Positions 1 through 5,084 of a stretch of DNA of 5,106 bases are shown here, in pieces. The stretch is from Planctomycetia bacterium. GTDB taxonomy: Bacteria; Planctomycetota; Planctomycetia; Pirellulales; UBA1268. Each line of letters starts with the position of its first letter. Position 1 is the first letter of the stretch. The notes under the pieces are model-generated. The model saw only the letters and a list, made by a program, of their open reading frames with translations, did not search any database and was not told the origin of the DNA. The stretch covers positions 1 through 5,106 of the forward strand of contig RFUD01000204.1 of the NCBI GenBank assembly GCA_009923125.1. Reading direction: 5' to 3'. A program made the translations under genes and the position numbers.

Positions 1-1613
1 TCATCGCCGACACGCCCGGCCACGAGCAGTACACGCGGAACATGGCGACGGGCGCCTCGACGGCCGACCTGGCGATCATCCTCGTCGATGCCCGGCACGG
101 CGTGCTCACGCAGACGAAGCGGCATTCGTTCATCGTGTCGCTGCTCGGCATCAAGCACATCGTGGTCGCGATCAACAAGATGGACATCGTGGCGTACGAC
201 CAGGCGGTGTTTGAGAAGATCCGGGCGGATTACGTCGATTTCGCATCCCGGCTCGAACTCCCCGACGTCCACTTCATGCCGATCTCGGCGCTGAAGGGCG
301 ACAACGTCGTGGCCCCGAGCCCGAACATGCCGTGGTACACGGGCTCCCCGCTGATGCCGCTCTTGGAGACGGTGTACATCGGCTCCGACCGCAACCTCGA
401 GGACTTCCGCTTTCCGGTGCAGTTCGTCCTCCGGCCGAACCTCGATTTCCGCGGGTTCGCCGGCACGATCGCCTCGGGCATCATCCGCCGCGGTGACGAG
501 ATCATGTCGCTCCCGTCGCGCAAGAGAAGCCGGGTGCAGTCGATCGTGACCTTCGACGGCGAGCTCGAGGAGGCCTTCGCCCCGCAGTCGGTGACACTCA
601 CGCTCGAAGACGAAATCGACTCGAGCCGCGGCGACATGCTCGTGCGGCCCGGCAACGTGCCGAAGGTCGATCAGAAGTTCGAGGCCTCGATCGTGTGGAT
701 GAGCGACGAGCCGCTCGTGCCGGGCAAGCAGTATCTCTTCAAGCAGACGAGCAAGGTGACGACCGGCGCCGTGAGCACGCTGCGCTATCGGATCGACGTC
801 AACACCCTGCACCGGCAGCCCACGCCGACGCTCGGCCTCAACGAGATCGGCCGCTGCGCGATCACGCTCACGAGCCCGATCGCGTTCGACGCCTACCGCC
901 GCAACCGGGCCACTGGTGCGTTCATCATGATCGACCGGGTGACCAACGCCACCGTTGGCGCCGGCATGATCCTCGACCGCGAGCCCGACGAGGCGGCCTC
1001 CGACCACTGGGCCGACGCCGCCGAGCCGCACATCCACGGGCAGACGAGCGGCGTGACGGCCGAGGAACGCGAGGCCAGATTCGGCCAGAAGCCCGTCACG
1101 CTCCTGCTCACGGGGCTCACCGGCTCCGGCAAGTCGACACTCGCCCGGGCCCTCGAGCGGCGGCTCTTCGACCTGGGCAGAGCCGTCACGGTGCTCGACG
1201 GGCAGAACATGCGGCTGGGCATCAGCAAGGATCTGGGCTTCACCACGGGAGAACGGAGCGAGAACCTCCGCCGGAGCGTGGAAGTGGCGCGGCTGTTCAA
1301 CGACGCCGGCATCATCTGCATCGGCGCGTTCGTCGCGCCCGACGAGGCGGTGCGCCAGAAGGCCGCCGAGCGGGTCGGCAGGGATCGCTTCCTCGTCGTT
1401 CATCTCTCAGCCCCGATCGAGGTCTGCCGCACCCGTGACACAGACGGCCACTATCGGCTTGCCGACAAGGGGGAATTCGCGAATTTCCCGGGGGTGACGG
1501 CCCCCTACGAGGCCCCTGCAAACCCTGATCTCGTGCTCCCGACGCACGAGTGGCCGGTTGGCAAGTGCGTGGACGCGCTCGTGCACCTGCTCGAATCGCG
1601 CGGTGTGATGTAA
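1..1613 (+). CDS. cysNC: Bifunctional sulfate adenylyltransferase subunit 1 / adenylylsulfate kinase (CysNC), 5'-truncated by window edge
   Basis: Assimilatory sulfate activation in the cytoplasm. The CysN part is the GTPase that drives CysD to make APS from ATP and sulfate; the CysC part phosphorylates APS to PAPS. The frame is open from base 3, giving 536 visible residues. It begins at the G3 motif DTPGHEQYTRNM, so roughly the first 100 residues with the GTPase P-loop are missing. The ATG at 42 is internal. G4 is NKMD (visible residues 58-61) and G5-like is SALKGDN. The EF-Tu-like beta-barrel domains follow, then a linker near visible residues 325-360. The kinase domain carries Walker A GLTGSGKST (bases 1113-1139), DLGF, and the late NFPGVTAPYEAP segment typical of APS kinases. 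Two kinase motifs differ from the textbook form: DGQN replaces DGDN, and FVAPDE replaces F(I)SPFR, so the usual phospho-serine is alanine. mogA follows after 36 bp. The identification is very secure; kinase competence is less so. Confidence 0.96.
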   Translation, partial: IADTPGHEQYTRNMATGASTADLAIILVDARHGVLTQTKRHSFIVSLLGIKHIVVAINKMDIVAYDQAVFEKIRADYVDFASRLELPDVHFMPISALKGDNVVAPSPNMPWYTGSPLMPLLETVYIGSDRNLEDFRFPVQFVLRPNLDFRGFAGTIASGIIRRGDEIMSLPSRKRSRVQSIVTFDGELEEAFAPQSVTLTLEDEIDSSRGDMLVRPGNVPKVDQKFEASIVWMSDEPLVPGKQYLFKQTSKVTTGAVSTLRYRIDVNTLHRQPTPTLGLNEIGRCAITLTSPIAFDAYRRNRATGAFIMIDRVTNATVGAGMILDREPDEAASDHWADAAEPHIHGQTSGVTAEEREARFGQKPVTLLLTGLTGSGKSTLARALERRLFDLGRAVTVLDGQNMRLGISKDLGFTTGERSENLRRSVEVARLFNDAGIICIGAFVAPDEAVRQKAAERVGRDRFLVVHLSAPIEVCRTRDTDGHYRLADKGEFANFPGVTAPYEAPANPDLVLPTHEWPVGKCVDALVHLLESRGVM

Positions 1614-1649
1614 CGGGCTTCGTCCTGCCAGGCGAAAGCGGTTCTGCCC

Positions 1650-2195
1650 ATGTCAGCCCGGATCGGCATCCTCACCGTCTCCGACCGCGCCAGCCGCGGC
1701 GAGTATGCCGACGAGGGCGGGCCGGCGATCCGCGCCTACCTGGCCGAGGTGCTCGCGAGCGCCTGGGAAGTGCGGGAGCGGATCGTGCCCGACGACCTCG
1801 AGACGATCGCTTCGGCCATTCACGAAATGGCTGACGCCGGCTGCTGCCTCGTCGTCACGACGGGCGGCACGGGCCCCGCGCCGCGCGACGTCACGCCCGA
1901 GGCCACCGAGCGCGTGTGCACGAAGCTGCTGCCCGGATTCGGCGAGCTGATGCGGAAGGTGTCGCTCGAGAAAGTGCCCACCGCGATCCTTTCGCGGCAG
2001 ACGGCCGGCGTCTGCGGCCGGGCGCTCGTCGTCAACCTGCCGGGGCGGCCCAAGAGCATCCGCGAATGCCTCGATGCCGTGTTTCCCGCGATCCCCTACT
2101 GCATCGACCTGATCCACACGGGCAAGAGCGACGCCCCACGGCTCGAAACGAAGCCAGAGCGGCTCGTGGCCTTCAGGCCGAAGTCGTCACCGTAA
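1650..2195 (+). CDS. mogA: Molybdopterin adenylyltransferase (MogA)
   Basis: Adenylates molybdopterin with ATP, the step before molybdate insertion in molybdenum cofactor synthesis. The 181 residues align along their length with E. coli MogA (195 aa, from memory). Visible landmarks are ILTVSDRAS near the N-terminus, acidic PDD at 47-49, the nucleotide/pterin loop TTGGTGPAPRDVTPEAT (70-86, with D80 in the position of the essential aspartate), PGFGELMR, AILSRQ, and NLPGRPKSIRECL (129-141). The C-terminus, AFRPKSSP, resembles the E. coli AFRPKSA end. It is shorter than E. coli MogA because a segment between the SIRECL helix and the IPYCIDL strand is missing. The start is the ATG at 1650, where homology begins; the upstream region has only a weak purine stretch (GGCGAAAG). 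MoaB is the main alternative, but the PRDVTPEAT and FRPKS features favour MogA. It probably shares a transcript with cysNC, although the two pathways are unrelated. Confidence 0.93.
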   Translation: MSARIGILTVSDRASRGEYADEGGPAIRAYLAEVLASAWEVRERIVPDDLETIASAIHEMADAGCCLVVTTGGTGPAPRDVTPEATERVCTKLLPGFGELMRKVSLEKVPTAILSRQTAGVCGRALVVNLPGRPKSIRECLDAVFPAIPYCIDLIHTGKSDAPRLETKPERLVAFRPKSSP

Positions 2196-2213
2196 GACAG
2201 GCTTTAGCCGGTC
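2196..2213. repeat. Imperfect 18-bp palindrome directly after mogA
   Basis: The bases read GAC-A-GGCT-TT-AGCC-G-GTC. The outer GAC/GTC and inner GGCT/AGCC arms pair, with one mismatch between them and a two-base centre. It starts at the base after the mogA stop and ends 5 bases before the hemB stop, so it fills most of the convergent gap. No T-run follows, so an ordinary intrinsic terminator is not supported. It may aid termination or mRNA stability, or be a copy of a dispersed repeat. I recall GGCTAAAGCC-type palindromes in planctomycete intergenic DNA, but this is unverified. Confidence 0.5.
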
Positions 2214-2218
2214 GAAGT

Positions 2219-3259
2219 TCATGGCAAGCGGGACGCTTGCCCCACGCGGATCGCCCGGGCGATCTCGGGCGCGAAGTAGGTGAGGATCGCGTCCGCACCC
2301 GCCCGCTTCATCACGAGCACGCTCTCGACGGCCGCCTTCCGCCCGTCGAGCCAGCCGTTCGCCGCCGCGGCCTGGATCATCGCGTACTCGCCGCTCACTT
2401 GATAGGCGAGCGTGGGAACGCCGAAGGCCTGCTTCACCCGCCAGATCACGTCGAGCGCCGTGCCGGCAGGTTTCACCATCACCATGTCGGCCCCCTCGGC
2501 GAGGTCGAGGGCCACCTCGCGCAGGGCCTCGTCGCCGTTCGCCGGATCCATTTGGTAGGTCTTTTTGTCGGCCACGCCGAGCGCCGCCGCGGTAGCGAGG
2601 GCTGCGTGGCTGCCGAGTGCGTCGCGAAACGGCCCGTAGAAGGCCGAGGCATACTTCGCCGCGTACGACAGGATGCACACGTCATGACGACGTGCGTCGT
2701 CGAGGGCCTGGCGGATCGCCCCGACCCGTCCGTCCATCATGTCGGAAGGTGCCACGACGTGGCAGCCCGCCTCCGCGAGAACGACCGCCTGCCGGCGGAG
2801 CACGTCCACCGTCTCATCATTGAGAATCCTGCCCTCGTGAAGGAGGCCGTCGTGCCCGTGCGTCGTGTAGGGGTCGAGCGCCACGTCGCAGATGATGCCG
2901 ACGGCGTCGGCCGTTTCGTTGCGCACGGCCCGTACGGCCCGGCAGAGGAGGTTTTCGGCGTCGAGCGCATGGCGACCGTCGTCGGTCTTGTCGCGGGCGT
3001 CGAGCACCGGAAACAGCGCGATCGCCGGGATGCCGAGGGTGGCGGCCTCGGCCGCCGCCTTCACGATGCCGTCGATCGAGAGCCGCTCCACGCCCGGCAT
3101 GCTCGCCACCGGGTGGCTCGCCTCGTGCTCATGGACGAACAGCGGCCAGACGAGGTCGGCCGGCGCAAGCGCCGTGTCGGCGACCATCCGGCGCAGCCAG
3201 TCGTGCTGCCGGGTGCGGCGAAGGCGGGTCGTTGGGTAGCGGCCGGGATGGGGGAGCAT
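2219..3259 (-). CDS. hemB: Delta-aminolevulinic acid dehydratase (porphobilinogen synthase), Mg-type
   Basis: Condenses two 5-aminolevulinate molecules to porphobilinogen in haem and tetrapyrrole synthesis. The protein has 346 residues, close to the usual 320-340. The N-terminal arm RYPTTRLRRTRQHDWLRR is the family oligomerisation arm, which supports the first ATG (3259) over M25. The active-site lysines are K202 in SYAAKYASAFYGPFRDA and the Schiff-base K263 in MVKPAGTALD. The metal loop reads DVALDPYTTHGHDG (125-138), with aspartates where zinc enzymes have cysteines. This is the cysteine-free pattern of magnesium-dependent enzymes such as that of Pseudomonas aeruginosa. PSDMMDGRVGAIR and YQVSGEYAM are also present. 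It starts only 9 bp after the upstream pterin-synthase stop and shows no clear Shine-Dalgarno, which suggests translational coupling. The family part ends near YFAPEIARAIR; the last residues, VGQASRLP, come from a palindromic element. Confidence 0.97.
   Translation of the reverse strand: MLPHPGRYPTTRLRRTRQHDWLRRMVADTALAPADLVWPLFVHEHEASHPVASMPGVERLSIDGIVKAAAEAATLGIPAIALFPVLDARDKTDDGRHALDAENLLCRAVRAVRNETADAVGIICDVALDPYTTHGHDGLLHEGRILNDETVDVLRRQAVVLAEAGCHVVAPSDMMDGRVGAIRQALDDARRHDVCILSYAAKYASAFYGPFRDALGSHAALATAAALGVADKKTYQMDPANGDEALREVALDLAEGADMVMVKPAGTALDVIWRVKQAFGVPTLAYQVSGEYAMIQAAAANGWLDGRKAAVESVLVMKRAGADAILTYFAPEIARAIRVGQASRLP
2223..2241. repeat. Perfect 8-bp inverted repeat inside the hemB 3' end
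   Basis: GGCAAGCG, loop GGA, then CGCTTGCC: both arms are fully complementary. It lies within the last codons of hemB and encodes GQASRLP there, stopping 2 bases before the TGA. It is also 27 bases past the mogA stop, so mogA transcripts could form the same hairpin. No U-tract follows on either strand. GGGGCAAGCGTCCCGCTTGCC-like sequences and GQASRLP-like protein tails are, as I recall, recurrent in planctomycete genomes, so this is probably a dispersed REP-like element. Only one copy is visible here. Confidence 0.65.
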
Positions 3260-3268
3260 GGGACGGTG

Positions 3269-3724
3269 TTACCGCGTGGCGGTGGCGCAGGAGGTGTCGG
3301 TCTCCCAGACGACGATCCGCTGCACGACGACCGGCAGATCGCCAAGCGTCTGCGGAGCGACCACCTCGAGCAGGTAGCGGGCCATGTTCTCCGCGGTCGG
3401 GTTGTACGGCAGCACGAACGTCTTGCCGGGCTCGACGAGCGCGAGGGCTGCTTGGCCGTTCGTGTCGTCGGCCGACACGATGAAGCCGTGGTCCCAGTGC
3501 TCGTCGATCCAGCCGAGAAGCCGCCGTTTGATCACGGCGAAGTCCACGATCCGGCCAACCGCGTCGAGCACGGCGCCGCCGTCCCGCGGAGCCACCTCGA
3601 CATCCACCTTGTAGTTGTGGCCGTGGAAGAACGCGCACTTCCCCTCGTGGCCGAGGAGCCGGTGCCCGGCGCAGAACGACAACTGCCGCATGATCGAAAG
3701 CTGCGTCGTGCCGGAGGCGGGCAT
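3269..3724 (-). CDS. 6-pyruvoyl-tetrahydropterin / 6-carboxytetrahydropterin synthase family protein (QueD-like)
   Basis: A T-fold zinc enzyme acting on dihydroneopterin triphosphate. Family members make either 6-carboxytetrahydropterin for queuosine/7-deazaguanine (QueD) or 6-pyruvoyl-tetrahydropterin (PTPS). With the start at 3724 it has 151 residues. Zinc ligands are H21 in FCAGHRLLGH and H34/H36 in FFHGHNY. The catalytic cysteine is C30 (KCAFFHGH), D78-H79 is in EHWDHGF, and E141 is in WETDTS; PTAENMARYL is also conserved. ATG 3724 has AGGA 10 bases upstream. An in-frame ATG at 3691 (MRQLSFCAGH) lacks any such site but sits closer to where homology begins. The open frame continues far upstream as antisense noise over the hydrolase gene. 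Between LGWIDEHWDH and PTAEN there is an insertion relative to E. coli QueD. The gene starts 26 bp after the hydrolase stop. QueD versus PTPS cannot be settled without other queuosine genes, and none is in the window. Confidence 0.9.
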   Translation of the reverse strand: MPASGTTQLSIMRQLSFCAGHRLLGHEGKCAFFHGHNYKVDVEVAPRDGGAVLDAVGRIVDFAVIKRRLLGWIDEHWDHGFIVSADDTNGQAALALVEPGKTFVLPYNPTAENMARYLLEVVAPQTLGDLPVVVQRIVVWETDTSCATATR

Positions 3725-3750
3725 GGCGAAGGCGTCCTGCGCTGGTGCCG

Positions 3751-4593
3751 TCAGGCGGAGACGGCCGCTCCCGTCACGGTCTCGATCCGGATCGGCTGGA
3801 TGTCGAACTTGGGATTTTGCCCGAGGAACCGGCAGGGGTTGTTGTGGAACACCTCGATGGCCTCCTGCAGCGAGTGACCCCGCCGGCGAAATTCGAGGAT
3901 GCACTCCTGGAGCGTGAAGGGGTCGCTCGGCCCCCAGTCGGCGGACGAGTTCACGAGGATCCGATCCGTGCCGTATTTTTCCAGCATGTCCACCGCCCGC
4001 TTCGGCGAGCACTTCGTGATCGGATAGAGCGTGAATCCGACCCAGTAGCCGGCATCGAGGCAGGGCCGGATCGTCTGTTCCTCGACGTGGTCGATCCAGA
4101 TCCGCTCGCGATCGACGTTCATCCCGGCGAGCACCTCGAGCACCCGCTTCGTGCCGTGGGCCTTGTCGGCCAGGTGCGGCGTGTGGATCAAGACGAGCTG
4201 GCCGTGCCGCATCGCGATCTCGACGTGTGCCTCCAGCGACTCGCACTCGTTTCTCGTCGACTTGTGGAGCCCCGTCTCCCCGACGCCGAGCACCGTGGGC
4301 TTGGCGAAAAACTCGGGAAAGTGCTTCAGGACATCGCGGGTGAGCACGGGGTTCTCGGCCTCCTTCGGGTTGACAGCCACCCAGGAAAAGTGCCGGATGC
4401 CGTACTGCGCCGCCCGCGTCGGCTCGAACTCGCTGATCTGCCGGAAGTAGTCGAGGAACGTCTCGGGATACTTGCGGTCGAACCCCGCCCAGAAGGCCGG
4501 CTCGGCCACGGCCACGACGCCGCTCATCGCCATCCGCTCGTAGTCCTGCGCGGTGCGGGCGATCGCGTGGTAGTGCGGCTGGATGATCTGCAT
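3751..4593 (-). CDS. TatD-superfamily metal-dependent hydrolase, EboB-like
   Basis: The 280 residues form a predicted TIM-barrel amidohydrolase. Candidate metal ligands appear in the TatD order: H7 and H9 (PHYH), E31 (VAEPAFW), E106 (GVGETGLH), H137 (LIHTPH), H169 (IDHVEE) and D219 (SSADWG). The N-terminus is not the usual TatD MIDTHCHL. The segments AVAEPAFWAGF, QYGIRHFSWVAVNPKEAENP and ILVNSSADWGPSDP match what I remember of EboB, the TatD-like member of the ebo clusters found in cyanobacteria, Bacteroidetes and pseudomonads. No other ebo genes (UbiA-like, dehydroquinate-synthase-like, sugar-isomerase-like or phosphatase-like) are in the window. There is no signal peptide, so it is likely cytoplasmic. 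The substrate is unknown; nuclease activity should not be assumed from the TatD name. GGGAAG lies about 6 bases before the ATG. It sits between a small helical-protein gene and the pterin synthase in one probable operon. Confidence 0.88.
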   Translation of the reverse strand: MQIIQPHYHAIARTAQDYERMAMSGVVAVAEPAFWAGFDRKYPETFLDYFRQISEFEPTRAAQYGIRHFSWVAVNPKEAENPVLTRDVLKHFPEFFAKPTVLGVGETGLHKSTRNECESLEAHVEIAMRHGQLVLIHTPHLADKAHGTKRVLEVLAGMNVDRERIWIDHVEEQTIRPCLDAGYWVGFTLYPITKCSPKRAVDMLEKYGTDRILVNSSADWGPSDPFTLQECILEFRRRGHSLQEAIEVFHNNPCRFLGQNPKFDIQPIRIETVTGAAVSA

Positions 4594-4615
4594 GGGTGTC
4601 TTCCCGGCGGGCGGT

Positions 4616-4858
4616 CTAGACGGTCGCGAACAGTTCGAGGAGCGCGACGGTCCGCTCCGCCGCGGGCTTGGGCTCGGCGACGATCTCGAGCGCCCGGCGG
4701 AGCACGGCGAGCTTCTTTTCGTCGGCCGCCGCCTCCCCGTTGCGTTCCCCGGCCCGGGCGACCGCGGCGTCGTAGCGGTCGAGATACGCCGCGATCTCGA
4801 GCAACTGGTGCCGCGACTCGAGAAAGTACGTGTCGACGACTTGGGAGGGGGTGAGCAT
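4616..4858 (-). CDS. Small helical protein of unknown function (80 aa; 83 aa if GTG 4867 is used)
   Basis: I cannot assign a family. The first half, VVDTYFLESRHQLLEIAAYLDRYDAA, looks like one long amphipathic helix. A charged, alanine-rich linker follows, then a second helical stretch (KKLAVLRRALEIVAEP) and a third (AERTVALLELFATV). It has no cysteines, no membrane segment and no signal peptide. Evidence that it is real: the helical sequence is well formed, it ends only 22 bp before the hydrolase start, and it has the same strand and spacing pattern as the operon. ATG 4858 (MLTPSQVVD) is preferred over GTG 4867, though neither has a clear Shine-Dalgarno. It may be a partner or regulator of the hydrolase, but that is only an inference from position. 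Confidence 0.72.
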   Translation of the reverse strand: MLTPSQVVDTYFLESRHQLLEIAAYLDRYDAAVARAGERNGEAAADEKKLAVLRRALEIVAEPKPAAERTVALLELFATV

Positions 4859-4881
4859 CGGGGGCACTCGGCGATGACGGG

Positions 4882-4907
4882 GCTCTCAAATAATACATCG
4901 CTCTCAA
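4882..4907. repeat. 8-bp direct repeat (GCTCTCAA) around an AT-rich 10-bp core
   Basis: GCTCTCAA occurs at 4882-4889 and again at 4900-4907, with the AT-rich ATAATACATC between. On the minus strand it reads TTGAGAGC-N10-TTGAGAGC, just upstream of the four-gene unit. It is placed where an operator or activator site would be, and the core contains a possible -10 box. The repeat itself is certain; its function is not. Confidence 0.5.
4890..4895 (-). promoter_or_regulatory. Possible -10 element for the minus-strand operon
   Basis: On the minus strand the bases read TATTAT, one mismatch from TATAAT, in a locally AT-rich patch of otherwise GC-rich DNA. This is 22-32 bases upstream of the two candidate starts of the small helical protein. 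No acceptable -35 box is seen at 16-19 bases spacing; the nearby TTGAGA at 4907-4902 is only 6 bases away, so it cannot serve as a standard -35. The call is weak and rests on location and composition. Confidence 0.25.
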
Positions 4908-5077
4908 GGCCGCGGGAGGGCGTGCTGTTTGAGGCATATTCGTAGCACCGCCTTCAGCGTGTCATGCTTCCCATCAACGCGCCAAAGCCGGCTCGGGGTT
5001 ACCCCGTACCGTCTCGCCGGACGTTCGCCTTCGCCCTCCAGGCTCCGGCTCACTCGGATTTGCCTGCGCTGCGCCAT
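4904..5077 (-). CDS. Possible small ORF, 57 aa, unknown
   Basis: An ATG-to-TGA frame begins at 5077 and ends at 4904, closed upstream by an in-frame TGA (5095-5093). GGAG (5087-5084) lies 6 bases before the ATG, which is the best Shine-Dalgarno match seen upstream of any minus-strand start here. The product is very basic, starting MAQRRQIRVSRSLEGEGERP and ending LKAVLRICLKQHALPRP. About 72% of third positions are G or C, lower than I would expect from the neighbouring genes. The last 30 residues look more protein-like than the arginine-rich start. I recognise no family. It overlaps strong inverted repeats, so it may instead be part of a non-coding repeat or a remnant of a mobile element. It ends 36-45 bp before the small helical-protein gene. 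Confidence 0.3.
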   Translation of the reverse strand: MAQRRQIRVSRSLEGEGERPARRYGVTPSRLWRVDGKHDTLKAVLRICLKQHALPRP

Positions 5078-5084
5078 CCATGGC
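4989..5084 (-). other. Cluster of three inverted repeats, candidate structured RNA or repeat element
   Basis: There are three adjacent potential hairpins. First, 4989-5011: CGGGG/CCCCG arms with a 3-base loop, extended by CGGC/ACCG beyond one mismatch; in the minus-strand RNA the last outer pair becomes a G-U wobble, while on the plus strand it is C-A. Second, 5016-5049: GCCGGA/TCCGGC enclosing GCCT/AGGC, with a 5-base bulge on one side and a 9-base loop. Third, 5073-5084: perfect GCCAT/ATGGC around two bases. This density is unusual for an ordinary spacer. The possible 57-aa ORF overlaps it. No tRNA cloverleaf, riboswitch or terminator T-run is recognised. Confidence 0.35.

Noticed and set aside
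42..44. ATG at 42 as the start of cysNC
   Set aside because: The frame is open upstream to the window edge and encodes DTPGHEQYTRN, the conserved GTPase G3 motif, so the true start is outside the window.
695..1438. 247-codon open frame on the plus strand inside cysNC
   Set aside because: It is an alternative frame of a clear CysN-CysC coding region and yields an Arg/His-rich nonsense protein.
1916..3877. 653-codon open frame on the plus strand
   Set aside because: It runs antisense across hemB and the pterin-synthase gene and overlaps mogA. The product is a low-complexity Arg/His/Val-rich sequence with no domain, typical of shadow frames in GC-rich DNA.
3725..4246. Upstream extension of the pterin-synthase frame to 325 codons
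   Set aside because: The extra N-terminal part is Arg/Asp-rich, lies out of frame over the hydrolase gene, and has no family similarity. Homology begins only near 3700, and ATG 3724 has an AGGA upstream.
3745..4854. 369-codon open frame on the plus strand
   Set aside because: It is antisense to the EboB-like hydrolase, whose metal-ligand motifs are clear. The plus-strand product has no recognisable domain and an Arg-rich tail.
4902..4907. TTGAGA as a -35 box paired with TATTAT
   Set aside because: The spacing is 6 bases, while a standard sigma-70-type promoter needs about 17.
4974..5081. 35-aa overlapping minus-strand frame starting MDGAAQANPSEPEP
   Set aside because: Its ATG is only 2 bases from the GGAG, which is too close. 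The product is low-complexity, and the 57-aa frame fits the ribosome-binding site better.
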